Positions 10,474 to 19,763 of a stretch of DNA of 64,000 nucleotides are shown in pieces. How positions within the stretch are numbered: the stretch's first letter is position 1; the number at the start of each line of letters is the position of its first letter. The position numbers and the translations under genes are program-made. The notes beneath the pieces were generated by a model that made no database searches, was not told the origin of the DNA, and was given only the letters and a program-made list of their open reading frames with translations. The DNA is from Pandoraea anhela (GTDB taxonomy: Bacteria > Pseudomonadota > Gammaproteobacteria > Burkholderiales > Burkholderiaceae). The stretch covers positions 45,556 through 109,555 of the forward strand of contig NZ_CABPSB010000019.1 in NCBI RefSeq assembly GCF_902459655.1, written 5' to 3'.

Positions 10474-13127
10474 GCGCGACCATGCCCAGACGTGCCACTC
10501 CCGCCGCGGCGTCAGCGAAGACAACGACACAGGCGAAGACACAGGCGAAGACGAAATGCGGCAAAGCCGCCGATCCTCTGGCCGCCTACGACGCGAAACG
10601 CAACTTCTCCGCCACCCCGGAGCCTCGCGGCAAACGCACAGCGCACGCAAAAAGGTTGCCGAAAGCGTCGCCGAAGGGGTCGCCGAAAGCGTTGCGTTAC
10701 GTCATTCAGCGCCACGACGCGAGTCATTTGCACTACGACTTGCGCCTCGAACTCGATGGCGCGTTGCGGTCGTGGGCGCTGCCGAAGCAGCCGAGCCCGG
10801 ACGTCAGTCGCCCGCGTCTGGCCGTGCAGGTCGAAGATCATCCGCTCGCTTACGCCGACTTCGAAGGCGACATCCCGGCGGGCAATTACGGTGCCGGTCA
10901 CGTCGATATCTGGGACACCGGCACATGGACGCCGGACGGCAACGCAACACGCGATTATGCGAACGGCAAACTGTCCTTCACATTGCATGGGGAACGTCTG
11001 AACGGCCACTGGACGCTCGTGCGCACCGACAAGCCGGCGCGCCAACCGCAGTGGCTGCTGATGCATCGGCGTAGCGGGCAGGCGGTGCGTGAGCCTGCCA
11101 AACCCGCAAAGCACCCGACGGCGGCTCGCCGGTCGTCGATGACACCGCCTGACGAGATGCGTCCGATGCTCGCAACGCTCATTGACGTCGCGCCGTCATC
11201 CGAGGGATGGCACGCAGAGATGAAACTGGACGGCTACCGCGTACTCATTCGCATTGCCGGCGACGACGTACGAGTCTTCACGCGCTCGGGACAAGACTGG
11301 ACGCATCGCTTTGCACCGACGGTCAACGCATTGCACGCCCTCAGAAAACGCGGCTTGCCCAATGCCTGGCTCGACGGCGAGGCCGTTGTCATGAACGAAC
11401 ACGGCTTGCCGGACTTTCAGGCGCTGCAACGGGCGTTCGACGAAAACGCGCAAAGCGATATCGTCACTTACGTCTTCGATCTGCCGTGGTGCAACGCACA
11501 GGACTTGCGCGACACGCCGTTGCGCGAGCGTCAGGCGATGCTGAGCGCCATTTTCGACGCGAGCGGCATGCATGCTCAAGCCGACGCGCAAACGTCCGCC
11601 GTGCGAATCCTGCACCCTGTAACGGGCGATCTTGCATCGCTCTGGCGCAGCGCGTGTGAGGCGGGTCTCGAGGGCATCATCGTCAAGCGCGACGATTCGA
11701 CCTATGTCGGCGGGCGAAGCGACGCGTGGCGCAAGCTCAAATGTTCACAACGTCAGGAGTTCGTGGTGCTGGGGTTCACCGAGCCTGCGGGTGCAAGACA
11801 GGGCTTCGGCGCACTGCTGCTCGGCTATTACGACGACGACGGCAAGACGTTGCGATACGCGGGAAAGGTCGGCACCGGCTTCGATACCGGTGCATTGCTA
11901 CGCATACGCAAGCAACTCAACGCCATCGAGACGAGCGATCCGCCGCTGTCGCCCGCACCGCGCCCTGGCGGCGCGGCCCGTGTGCACTGGCTGCGTCCCA
12001 CGCAGGTCGCCGAAGTCCGCTTCGCCGAGTGGACGCGCGACGCCCACGTGCGGCACGCAGCGTTCATCGCCATGCGAGCCGATAAGCCGGCGAAGGACGT
12101 TCGCCGGGAAACCCGCCGCGACGGATCCGTCGACACGACTAAGGAGATATGTGCCATGCCGAAAACCGCGCAACGGACCGCCCCGGGTTTGCCCGCAACA
12201 CCCACCACGCCCACCATGCCCATAAAAATTACCCACGGCGAGCGAGTGACGGACACGCATTCGGGCGTGACCAAGCGCGAGCTTGCCGAGTACTACAACG
12301 CCGTGAGCCCTTGGATGCTGCCGCATCTCGCCGATCGCCCGGTGGCGGTCTTGCGCGCACCGGAAGGCATTGGCGGTGAGATGTTCTTCCAGAAGCATGC
12401 GGCGAAGACGATCACCGGTGTGCGTATCCTGCCCCCGTCGCTCGATCCGGATCATGCGCCGTTGATGCAGATCGACGACGCCAAGGCACTCGTCGGCGCG
12501 ACACAAATGGGGACGGTGGAATTCCATACGTGGAATGCGCGCAGCGATCTGATCGAGCGGCCGGACCGCGTGATCTTCGATCTGGACCCGGGCAATGGCG
12601 TGACGTTCGCGCAGGTCGTGGAAGGCGCATTGCTGATTCGTGAATTGCTCGATGCGCTCGGCCTGGCGGCGTTCGTGAAGACCAGCGGCGGTAAGGGATT
12701 GCACGTGGTGACGCCGTTGGCACGACGCCACGCATGGGAGATGGCGAAGGGTTTCGCGCAAGCCGTGGCGACCCACATGGCGCGCGTGTTCCCGGACCGA
12801 TTCACCGCGACCATGGGGCCAAAGCACCGCGTGGGCAAATGCTTCATCGACTATCTGCGCAATTACCGGGGCGCAACGACTGTTTGCGCCTATTCCGCCC
12901 GCGCGCGCGAAGGCATGGCCGTTTCGATGCCATTGCGATGGGAGGAATTGTCCGATTTGCCGGGCGCCGACGCATGGAACGTGCGCAACGCCATCGATCG
13001 CCTCAAAGGGCTCGGAGCGCTCGGAGCGCTTGAACAAGACCCGTGGGCAGACTATGAAAAGGCCTCCCAACAGCGGGTGACAAAGGCGATGCTGGAACGA
13101 TTGGGCGACGCCGCGCGCCATTCATAA
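10470..13127 (+). CDS. ligD: Multifunctional DNA ligase D
   Basis: An 885-aa LigD with three domains in the order phosphoesterase, ligase, polymerase, as in Pseudomonas. The 3'-phosphoesterase (about residues 60-200) shows HDASHLHYDLRLELDG and GDIPAGNYGAGHVDIWDTG. The ATP-dependent ligase (about 225-530) has motif I KLDGYR at 252-257 with catalytic Lys252 and IIVKRDDSTY in motif IV. The primase-type polymerase (about 585-870) has the metal motif DLDPG at 704-708. The first 50 residues are basic and disordered. It works with Ku to process and seal double-strand breaks. GTG at 10470 overlaps the ku stop; an ATG at 10482 is an alternative. Confidence 0.96.
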   Translation: MSATMPRRATPAAASAKTTTQAKTQAKTKCGKAADPLAAYDAKRNFSATPEPRGKRTAHAKRLPKASPKGSPKALRYVIQRHDASHLHYDLRLELDGALRSWALPKQPSPDVSRPRLAVQVEDHPLAYADFEGDIPAGNYGAGHVDIWDTGTWTPDGNATRDYANGKLSFTLHGERLNGHWTLVRTDKPARQPQWLLMHRRSGQAVREPAKPAKHPTAARRSSMTPPDEMRPMLATLIDVAPSSEGWHAEMKLDGYRVLIRIAGDDVRVFTRSGQDWTHRFAPTVNALHALRKRGLPNAWLDGEAVVMNEHGLPDFQALQRAFDENAQSDIVTYVFDLPWCNAQDLRDTPLRERQAMLSAIFDASGMHAQADAQTSAVRILHPVTGDLASLWRSACEAGLEGIIVKRDDSTYVGGRSDAWRKLKCSQRQEFVVLGFTEPAGARQGFGALLLGYYDDDGKTLRYAGKVGTGFDTGALLRIRKQLNAIETSDPPLSPAPRPGGAARVHWLRPTQVAEVRFAEWTRDAHVRHAAFIAMRADKPAKDVRRETRRDGSVDTTKEICAMPKTAQRTAPGLPATPTTPTMPIKITHGERVTDTHSGVTKRELAEYYNAVSPWMLPHLADRPVAVLRAPEGIGGEMFFQKHAAKTITGVRILPPSLDPDHAPLMQIDDAKALVGATQMGTVEFHTWNARSDLIERPDRVIFDLDPGNGVTFAQVVEGALLIRELLDALGLAAFVKTSGGKGLHVVTPLARRHAWEMAKGFAQAVATHMARVFPDRFTATMGPKHRVGKCFIDYLRNYRGATTVCAYSARAREGMAVSMPLRWEELSDLPGADAWNVRNAIDRLKGLGALGALEQDPWADYEKASQQRVTKAMLERLGDAARHS

Positions 13128-13167
13128 GCCCGGTGCGGCCCGGGAACCCGCACATCGATACCACGCG

Positions 13168-14142
13168 CTACGCCCTCGTCACCCCCGCGTCTCCCTCCTG
13201 TCGCCACCGCCGTTTATCCCGCAAAGGCGCCTCGCCGAAGACACGGGCGTATTCCCTGCTGAATTGCGATGCGCTCTCGTAACCCACCGCCTGCGCCGCT
13301 GCTGCGACCGCGATATCCGCGACGAAAATCAGGCGGCGTGCTTCCTGCAATCGCAACTGCTTCTGATACTGCAACGGGCTCATCGCCGTCACCAGTTTGA
13401 AGTGGTGATGCAGCGACGACACGCTCATATGCACTTCCTGCGCCAACGATTCCACCCGTAACGGCTGGGCATAGTGATCGCGCAGCCAACGCACCGCATG
13501 CGCGATACGGTTCATCTGGCTGTCCTGCAACGCCATCTGGCGTAACAACACGCCTTGCCCGTTCATCAGCAGTCGATAAATGATCTCGCGCTTGATCATC
13601 GGCGCGAGAATCGGAATGTCACGTGGCGTCTCCAGCAATCGCAACAGGCGCAGCACCGCGTCGAGCAACGCCGCATCCAGTCGGTTGACGTACAGCCCCC
13701 GGCCACATGGCGCCGGGGCAGGTGGCGGCAGATGCTCGTCGCCAATCAGCGAGGTTATGTCGTCCGCCACCAGATTGAGTCGCATGCCGAGATACGGCGA
13801 GTGTTCGCTCGCGCCCGACACCTGCGCCACCACCGGCAAATGCACCGACGACACGAGATAGTGCATCGGATCGTAGGCGTAATGCGCCTCGCCGATCTGC
13901 AAGCGCTTGCCGCCCTGCGCAATCACCGCGAACGCGGGCTGCTGCAACGCCGGATGCGGGCCGCCAGGATGCAACACGCGATGCACGAGCAAGCCCTCGA
14001 CCGCCGTGGGCGATGTGCCCTCCAGACCGTGCGTGGCCCGTTCGAGCAGTTGCACCAGTTCGGCGCGCGCCGCAGGCGACGGGTCATCCGAGAACACATG
14101 GGGTGGCGGCGCCTCACGCGGCGATGTTTTGACGAGATGCAT
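13168..14142 (-). CDS. AraC-family regulator with cupin-type N-terminal domain
   Basis: A 324-aa regulator beginning MHLVKTSPREAPPP. The N-terminal AraC_N-type beta domain spans about residues 45-205 (HPALQQPAFAVIAQGGKRL). The C-terminal double helix-turn-helix covers about 215-315 (VESLAQEVHMSVSSLHHHFK and AAAQAVGYESASQFSREYAR). GAGG lies 8 bases upstream of the ATG at 14142, which is why I use it rather than further upstream starts. The divergent aldo/keto reductase starting at 14399 is the likely target, a common arrangement for this family. It converges on ligD. Confidence 0.88.
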   Translation of the reverse strand: MHLVKTSPREAPPPHVFSDDPSPAARAELVQLLERATHGLEGTSPTAVEGLLVHRVLHPGGPHPALQQPAFAVIAQGGKRLQIGEAHYAYDPMHYLVSSVHLPVVAQVSGASEHSPYLGMRLNLVADDITSLIGDEHLPPPAPAPCGRGLYVNRLDAALLDAVLRLLRLLETPRDIPILAPMIKREIIYRLLMNGQGVLLRQMALQDSQMNRIAHAVRWLRDHYAQPLRVESLAQEVHMSVSSLHHHFKLVTAMSPLQYQKQLRLQEARRLIFVADIAVAAAAQAVGYESASQFSREYARVFGEAPLRDKRRWRQEGDAGVTRA

Positions 14143-14398
14143 GACGGTATCCTCGATCCGAACCGGGTTCCGACGCCGCGTCGCGGCATCCCCGGTCTCC
14201 GTGTACGACAGCATACGCCCGCCACAAAGCATTGCCTGATTCTCCGACATCGGATTGACAGGATCAGGCAGGAAATGTGCAGGAACAGGTACTGCTTGCC
14301 TGATGCTGCGCGACGCATAATGCCTCCCATCCCGTGCATGCCGTCGCCTCCCCCTGACGGCCCCATGCGACGGGCGGCAATTTCTACGGAGCAACGCC

Positions 14399-15448
14399 AT
14401 GCGACAACGCAAACTTGGCAATACCGGCCTCTTCGTCTCGGAACTGTGTCTCGGCACGATGACCTTCGGCGGACAGGGCGACATGTGGAGCAAGATCGGC
14501 CAATTGCAGCAGAACGATGTCGACACACTCGTCGGCCGCGCGCTCGACGCGGGGATCAACTTCATCGACACCGCAGACGTCTATTCGGAAGGTCAGTCGG
14601 AGATGCTCACCGGTCAGGCGCTGCGCAACCTCAAGGTGCCGCGCGACAGCGTGGTGGTCGCAACGAAGGTCTTCGGCGTCACCGGCGCGCAGTCCAGCAA
14701 CTCGCGCGGCCTGTCGCGCTATCACATCATGGACGGCGTCAAAGCCAGCCTCAAACGCCTGCAACTCGATCACATCGATCTGTATCAGGTGCACGGCTTC
14801 GACCCGGTCACGCCGATCGAAGAGACGCTCGGCGCACTCGACACGCTGGTGCGCCAGGGCCATGTGCGATATGTCGGCGTCTCGAACTGGGCGGCGTGGC
14901 AAATCGCCAAGGCACAGGGCATTGCGGCGCGCCTGAATCTCGCCGGCTTCGCCTCGCTTCAGGCGTACTACACCGTTGCGGGACGCGATCTCGAACGCGA
15001 GATCGTGCCGATGCTGCGCAGCGAGAACATCGGTCTGATGGTGTGGAGCCCGCTCGCGGGCGGCCTGCTCTCCGGCAAGTATACGCGTGAAGGTCAGGCC
15101 GAAGCGGGCGCGCGCCGTCAGCGCTTCGACTTCCCGCCGGTCAATGTGGAGCGCGCCTATGACGTGATCGACGTGATGCGCGGCATCGCGGCAGAAAAGG
15201 GCGTGTCCGTGGCGCAGATCGCGCTCGCCTGGTTGCTGGCGCAGCCGGTCGTCTCGACGGTCATCATCGGGGCCAAGCGCGCCGACCAGCTCGACGACAA
15301 CATCGCGGCAACGCGTGTCACGCTGAGCGAGCGGGAATTGACGACGATCGATGCCGTCAGCGCGCTGCCGAGCGAGTATCCGGGCTGGATGCTCTCGCGT
15401 CAGGGCGACCCGCGTCGCGCACAACTCGCCGAAGCGGGTCTGCTGTAA
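14399..15448 (+). CDS. Aldo/keto reductase
   Basis: A 349-aa NADPH-dependent reductase. The catalytic tetrad can be read as Asp in FIDTADVY, Tyr in the same motif (DVYSEG), Lys in VVATKVFG and His in YQVHGFD. The C-terminal NADP-binding part is AQPVVSTVIIGAKRADQLDDN. The protein belongs to the broad YajO/YghZ-like group that reduces small aldehydes and ketones; the substrate is not evident. It is transcribed away from the AraC regulator and followed by a possible terminator. Confidence 0.92.
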   Translation: MRQRKLGNTGLFVSELCLGTMTFGGQGDMWSKIGQLQQNDVDTLVGRALDAGINFIDTADVYSEGQSEMLTGQALRNLKVPRDSVVVATKVFGVTGAQSSNSRGLSRYHIMDGVKASLKRLQLDHIDLYQVHGFDPVTPIEETLGALDTLVRQGHVRYVGVSNWAAWQIAKAQGIAARLNLAGFASLQAYYTVAGRDLEREIVPMLRSENIGLMVWSPLAGGLLSGKYTREGQAEAGARRQRFDFPPVNVERAYDVIDVMRGIAAEKGVSVAQIALAWLLAQPVVSTVIIGAKRADQLDDNIAATRVTLSERELTTIDAVSALPSEYPGWMLSRQGDPRRAQLAEAGLL

Positions 15449-15469
15449 CCCACGTCATCGATTCAACGC

Positions 15470-15503
15470 AAGACGGCGCACCGACACCAAGGTGCGCTGT
15501 CTT
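15470..15503 (+). terminator. Possible terminator after the aldo/keto reductase
   Basis: Arms AAGAC-G-GCGCACC (15470-15482) and GGTGCGC-T-GTCTT (15491-15503) pair with one wobble around an 8-base loop, 21 bases after the stop. The run of T expected after an intrinsic terminator is weak, so the call is tentative. Confidence 0.45.
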
Positions 15504-15560
15504 CGTTGGCGCGGGTCGATGCGCGCCATGACGTAAGACGCCGCCAGTACGCGATACGGA

Positions 15561-15698
15561 CTCGTGCGGTCCATCGCGAAGCCGATCGGCCGCCGACTGC
15601 GTGAGATTCAGTTCCTCTGCCGTGACGGTCGTGCTGCACGTGCGCAGCGGCGATTCGAACACGAGCAACAGATTCAGATCGAGCGAGCGTAAGTTCAT
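15561..15698 (-). pseudogene. Remnant of a LysR-family gene
   Basis: On the minus strand, translation from an ATG at 15698 reads MNLRSLDLNLLLVFES and then, after a degraded stretch, AEELNLTQSAADRL, which is the start and part of the recognition helix of a LysR DNA-binding domain. The match ends after about 46 codons and the reading frame then turns into unrelated sequence; no effector domain follows before the aldo/keto reductase. This looks like a decayed 5' fragment. It could in principle be read as a short hypothetical ORF, but the helix is damaged. Confidence 0.55.
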
Positions 15699-15795
15699 CC
15701 CCAGCCGTGCAGTTCTGCCAAATGCGTCCCGCATTTTAGGCAACGACCTGCGGCGCGCGCGGTGCGGGAAACCCCGCCCATGCGCTGCGCCGCGT

Positions 15796-16728
15796 TCATG
15801 CTATGTGCGTGCGCACGTCCGGGCGCGCCGCCGCATGCAGACACGCGATCACTTCCAGAACCTCGGGCCGCTTCTCGCGCCTGGCCGTCACGACGTGGTA
15901 TTGCAGCGGGCACGGGACTTCGACGTCCGACAATCGCACCAGACGACTGCGCGCGATCCAGTCGCGCGCGAGCGGCGACCGGGCCAGCGCAATGCCCAGC
16001 CCTGCCTCGGCGGCCCCGAGCACCACCGTGTAATCTTCGAAGCGCCGATCGCGCGCTCGCGGTCGCAGCGACACGCCCTGCGCGCCGCACCATGCACGCC
16101 AGCCCGTCAGATCGGAGTCGTGCAACAAGGGCATCGCCAGCATCTCCGACACGCTTGCGCCCGAGTCCTTGCCCTTGCTCGCGTGCCTGAGTTGCTGCGC
16201 GATCTCCGGCGACGCGACGGGGTAGAGCGTCTCGCCCAGCAGCGGCTCCGAATCGACGCTTGCCCAGCCACCGCGACCGTAGCGCAGCGCAATGTCGACC
16301 TCGCCCGCACTCACGTCGGCGTTGCGATGCTCGGTCGTCACCTGAATGTCGATGAACGGCTGCCCCGCCTCCAGCGATTGCAGCCGCTCCAGCAACCACA
16401 GTTTGGCGAAGGACGGCACGACGCTCAGCCGCACCGCCGGCGCTTTGCGCGCCTGATGCCACTGGTCGGCTGCGGCGTCGATCACGTCGAAGGCATGCTC
16501 GATGCGTCCGAGAAATCGCTGACCGTCGCAGGTCAGCCTGACGCCTCGTCCGTGGCGCTCGAAAAGCGCGCAACCGAGCCAGTTCTCGACCGCACCGACC
16601 CGCCGGCTGATGGCGCCGTGCGTGAGACCGGTGGCTTCGGCCGCGGCGGTAAACGAGCCGTGACGCGCCACGACACAGACGGTTTCCAGATTCGCCAGCG
16701 GGGGGCGGGCGCGGGGTTCTGACGTCAT
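15796..16728 (-). CDS. LysR-family regulator, GcvA-like
   Basis: A 310-aa LysR regulator. The DNA-binding domain includes ARHGSFTAAAEATGLTHGAISRRV and the effector domain starts near residue 95 (VRLSVVPSFAKLWLLERLQ, the FAxxWLxPRL-type signature of the GcvA group). The ATG at 16728 gives a normal LysR start (MTSEPRARPPLANLETV). It is divergent from the glutathione transferase starting at 16929 with a 200-base gap, so that gene is its likely target. ATCTTGCC at 16827-16834 and GGCAAGAT at 16871-16878 form an inverted repeat in the gap. Confidence 0.9.
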   Translation of the reverse strand: MTSEPRARPPLANLETVCVVARHGSFTAAAEATGLTHGAISRRVGAVENWLGCALFERHGRGVRLTCDGQRFLGRIEHAFDVIDAAADQWHQARKAPAVRLSVVPSFAKLWLLERLQSLEAGQPFIDIQVTTEHRNADVSAGEVDIALRYGRGGWASVDSEPLLGETLYPVASPEIAQQLRHASKGKDSGASVSEMLAMPLLHDSDLTGWRAWCGAQGVSLRPRARDRRFEDYTVVLGAAEAGLGIALARSPLARDWIARSRLVRLSDVEVPCPLQYHVVTARREKRPEVLEVIACLHAAARPDVRTHIA

Positions 16729-16826
16729 AGGGCGAGGGACATCGATGAAAAAAGATGGAAAAAGACAGGAAAAATAGGGGCGGAAGGCGGTAACGCGACG
16801 GCGCGTGAGGTGTGAGCAAAGATCAC

Positions 16827-16878
16827 ATCTTGCCATCGATTTGTGCAGTAGCTTATCACCGCGCGTGTGCGGCAAGAT
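16827..16878. promoter_or_regulatory. Inverted repeat in LysR/GST divergent promoter
   Basis: Perfect 8-base arms ATCTTGCC (16827-16834) and GGCAAGAT (16871-16878) are 36 bases apart between two divergent starts. It may be a two-site operator for the LysR protein. Confidence 0.35.
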
Positions 16879-16928
16879 AGCCATCTGCGCGTGATTTCGC
16901 ACCCGCATTTTCCCTACAGGAGTCCATC

Positions 16929-17630
16929 GTGTCAGCCGCCGCCCCCGCATCGTTCACGCTCTACGTCGACGCACAGTTCACCAGCCCTTACGCACTGTCG
17001 GTCTTCGTCACGCTGCGTGAGAAAGGTATTCCGTTCGCGCTGCGCACCGTCGATCTCGATCAGGGCGCCCATCACGAAAGCGGCTTCGCCGAGATGTCGA
17101 TCACGCGCCGCGTGCCCACGCTCGTGCACGGCGATTTCACGTTATCCGAATCGTCGGCCATCGATGAGTATCTGGAGGCGATTTCGCCTGACGTTCCGGT
17201 GTATCCGTCGGAGGTTCGCGACCGGGCGCGCGCCCGTCAGGTGCAGGCATGGCTGCGCAGCGATCTGGGGGCTTTGCGCGAGGATCGTTCGACGCAGGTG
17301 ATCTTCTACGGTCCGTCAGACCGGCCGCTGAGCGACGCCGGTTACGCTGCCGCGAGCAAGCTGATCGCCATCGCCCAAAGTCTGCTGCCGGATGGCCGCC
17401 TGTCGCTCTTCGACACCTGGTGCATTGCCGACGTCGACCTCGCCGTCATGATCAATCGTCTGGTGTACAACGACGATGTGGTGCCGCAAGCGCTCGCCGA
17501 ATATGCCCGCCGTCAGTTTCTGCGCCCGGCGGTGCAGGAATGGATGGCGATGCCGCGTCCGCCCTTTGCCACGCAAGCGCTACCGCCGCAGCATGACGGC
17601 GCGCAGGCGGCGCAGGGCAACGTCGCCTGA
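16929..17630 (+). CDS. Glutathione S-transferase, YfcF-like
   Basis: A 233-aa glutathione transferase. The N-terminal thioredoxin-like domain reads FTLYVDAQFTSPYALSVFV and contains the cis-Pro and glutathione-binding region RRVPTLVHGDFTLSESSAI; an all-helical C-terminal domain follows. The pattern matches E. coli YfcF, which has glutathione transferase and peroxidase activity. GTG at 16929 is supported by AGGAG 7 bases upstream. The LysR gene opposite may control it. Confidence 0.88.
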   Translation: MSAAAPASFTLYVDAQFTSPYALSVFVTLREKGIPFALRTVDLDQGAHHESGFAEMSITRRVPTLVHGDFTLSESSAIDEYLEAISPDVPVYPSEVRDRARARQVQAWLRSDLGALREDRSTQVIFYGPSDRPLSDAGYAAASKLIAIAQSLLPDGRLSLFDTWCIADVDLAVMINRLVYNDDVVPQALAEYARRQFLRPAVQEWMAMPRPPFATQALPPQHDGAQAAQGNVA

Positions 17631-17660
17631 GCGGCGCGCCGCCGCTTGCGCCCGCTGCCC

Positions 17661-18068
17661 TCAGACCGCGACCATCGTCAATTGCTGGCGATGGATGCGG
17701 ATGTGGAGCAGGACCAGCAGCCGGTTGGGGCAATCGTCGCGCACGGCGACTTTGCCCCGTCGGCGGGAATCGCGTGAGCCGCGTGTATCGTTTGCGTCGT
17801 TCGTATCACTTGCGTCGGGCGTGGCGTGGAGCGTCGCATGCCGGCTGGCGAGCGCCGCCTCATAGGCGGCCGACGCCACCGAGCGCGCCGCGAGCACCAG
17901 CAACAGCAATGACCCCGCCATGGCGATCCGGAAGTCCCCGGAGGTGAAGATACGCTCCGGCACGTCGAACACGAGCATGGCGATCACCACGCACGCATCG
18001 ATGCACACCGCGCCCAGCGAGGCCACAAGCAGGTAGGCGCGCAACATCCGAATCGTCGTCGATTTCAT
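17661..18068 (-). CDS. Small inner-membrane protein of unknown function
   Basis: A 135-aa protein. Two hydrophobic segments (about residues 9-34, MLRAYLLVASLGAVCIDACV onward, and about 45-68, RIAMAGSLLLLVLAARSVAS) would cross the inner membrane. The C-terminal half is a charged linker rich in Asp/Asn/Thr/Arg and ends RQQLTMVAV. GGAGAGGAG precedes the ATG at 18068, supporting this start over longer readings. I do not recognise a family. Confidence 0.6.
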   Translation of the reverse strand: MKSTTIRMLRAYLLVASLGAVCIDACVVIAMLVFDVPERIFTSGDFRIAMAGSLLLLVLAARSVASAAYEAALASRHATLHATPDASDTNDANDTRGSRDSRRRGKVAVRDDCPNRLLVLLHIRIHRQQLTMVAV

Positions 18069-18503
18069 CCGTCTCCTCTCCCTTTGCTCCGAACGGTCGG
18101 CACGCGGCGCAAGCGTGAGCACCGGCGTCTTTCGGTCCGCCATGGCGGCGTCGCCGGCCGCGTTCCCGGCATCATCCGCTCCCGATGTTAAATGTCGAGT
18201 GCCGCAGTTCTGTGACCGGAAATGTTTTTTTACACTCTTTTTCGTCTCGTCCGCCGCCCGCCGGGACAGGGTCTCGACAGACGCCCGGCGCCGCAAATCC
18301 CGTCCAACCGCGCACATTTCTTGCGAAGATCGGCCAAATTCCAACAATTTTCGGCGTGATTAGGGGGAAAAGGCTGCCGTGACGGGAGACGCGGTGAATT
18401 CAGTCGACAGGCAGGCCCCGAAAGGAGGAAAATATCGCCACCTTGCCGTTTACGTTAACGGCACTGACGACTGAAGCCACCTCTGCCGAGACACTGAAGA
18501 AAC
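18069..18503. other. Intergenic region upstream of ilvE
   Basis: About 435 bases between divergent genes. It holds an AT-rich stretch near 18220-18245, a strong Shine-Dalgarno-like AAAGGAGG at 18421-18428 that precedes no usual start codon at a normal distance, and an inverted repeat at 18445-18462. No gene is supported. Confidence 0.5.
18445..18462. promoter_or_regulatory. Inverted repeat upstream of ilvE
   Basis: GCCGTT (18445-18450) and AACGGC (18457-18462) are perfect 6-base arms around a 6-base centre, 41 bases before the ilvE start. It could be an operator or a leader hairpin. Confidence 0.35.
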
Positions 18504-19601
18504 ATGAGCGCTGACAACCAATTGCGTTTTGTCGTGGAGCCGCACGCCAACCCGACCCCTGCCGACCAGATCACCGCCGCGCTGGCGAATCCGGTATTCG
18601 GCCGCGTATTCACGGATCACATGGTCACGATCCGCTGGACCGAAGGCAAGGGCTGGCACGACGCGAAGGTCGAAGCCCGGCGTCCGTTCCAGATCGACCC
18701 GGCATGTGCCGTGCTGCACTACGCGCAGGAAATCTTCGAAGGCATGAAGGCCTATCGCAGCGAAGATGGCAAGATCTCGTTGTTCCGCCCGCAAGCCAAT
18801 GCCAGGCGTTTCCGTGAATCGGCACAGCGCATGTCGATGGCCGACCTGCCGGAGGCCGTGTTCCTCGAAGCCGTGGAAAAGCTGGTCGACATCGACCGCG
18901 CCTGGATCCCCGGCTCGGAAGGCAGCAGCCTCTACATCCGCCCGTTCATGTTCGCCTCGGAGAGCTTCCTTGGCGTGCGTGCCGCGCATGAATACATCTT
19001 CTGCGTGATCGCCTGCCCGGTCGGTCCGTACTTCAAGGCCGGCAAGTCGGCCGTGACGGTGTGGGTCTCGGATCAGTACACGCGCGCGGCGCCCGGCGGC
19101 ACGGGTGCGGCCAAGTGCGGCGGCAATTACGCCGCCAGCCTGATCGCGCAAACGGAAGCGAGCGCCAAGGGCTGCGATCAGGTCGTGTTCCTCGACGCGG
19201 CGCAGCACCGCTGGATCGAAGAACTCGGCGGCATGAACGTTTTCTTCGTGATGGACGACGGCTCGCTCCAGACGCCGCCGCTCTCGGGCACGATCCTGCC
19301 GGGCATCACCCGCGCCTCGATCATCGAACTGGCCCGTCGCGAAGGCCTCACGGTCAATGAAACGCCGTACGAATTCGCCCAGTGGCAGGCCGATGCAGCC
19401 AGCGGCCGCGTGAAGGAAACGTTCGCATGCGGCACCGCGGCGGTCGTCACGGCCATCGGTCAGGTGCGCCATGCGAACGGCGAATTCAATATCGCCGATG
19501 GCGGCGAAGGCCCCGTCACCAAGCGCATTCGCGATCAACTCACGGGCATTCAGCGTGGCAAGGTCGCCGATCCGTTCGGCTGGGTGCACCATGTCGCGTA
19601 A
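18504..19601 (+). CDS. ilvE: Branched-chain amino acid aminotransferase
   Basis: A 365-aa PLP enzyme (fold type IV) that interconverts leucine, isoleucine and valine with their 2-oxo acids, using 2-oxoglutarate/glutamate. The PLP lysine is Lys204 in GAAKCGGNYAAS. Other family marks are LHYAQEIFEGMKAY and the phosphate-binding loop ACGTAAVV. The length and opening match the longer BCAT group also found in eukaryotes and many Proteobacteria rather than the shorter E. coli-type enzyme (about 310 aa). It stands alone; a YitT gene follows after 160 bases. Confidence 0.95.
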   Translation: MSADNQLRFVVEPHANPTPADQITAALANPVFGRVFTDHMVTIRWTEGKGWHDAKVEARRPFQIDPACAVLHYAQEIFEGMKAYRSEDGKISLFRPQANARRFRESAQRMSMADLPEAVFLEAVEKLVDIDRAWIPGSEGSSLYIRPFMFASESFLGVRAAHEYIFCVIACPVGPYFKAGKSAVTVWVSDQYTRAAPGGTGAAKCGGNYAASLIAQTEASAKGCDQVVFLDAAQHRWIEELGGMNVFFVMDDGSLQTPPLSGTILPGITRASIIELARREGLTVNETPYEFAQWQADAASGRVKETFACGTAAVVTAIGQVRHANGEFNIADGGEGPVTKRIRDQLTGIQRGKVADPFGWVHHVA

Positions 19602-19763
19602 TGCGGGGTAGTGCAGCGCAATTGCACGTGATGGATGTAGTACCGACATAACAAGCTGTGAAGCTGCGCGTCGCCCGAGACAGCGACGCGGGAAATCACC
19701 GGCGGCGCGTCGCGACATGAGGAGAGTCGGGCGCGCCGTCTTGTCGTTCCTGACTGACAGATC

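Noticed and set aside
13555-15090. Plus-strand frame of 511 codons
   Set aside because: It overlaps the AraC gene in antisense and the aldo/keto reductase in another frame; both of those have clear family motifs.
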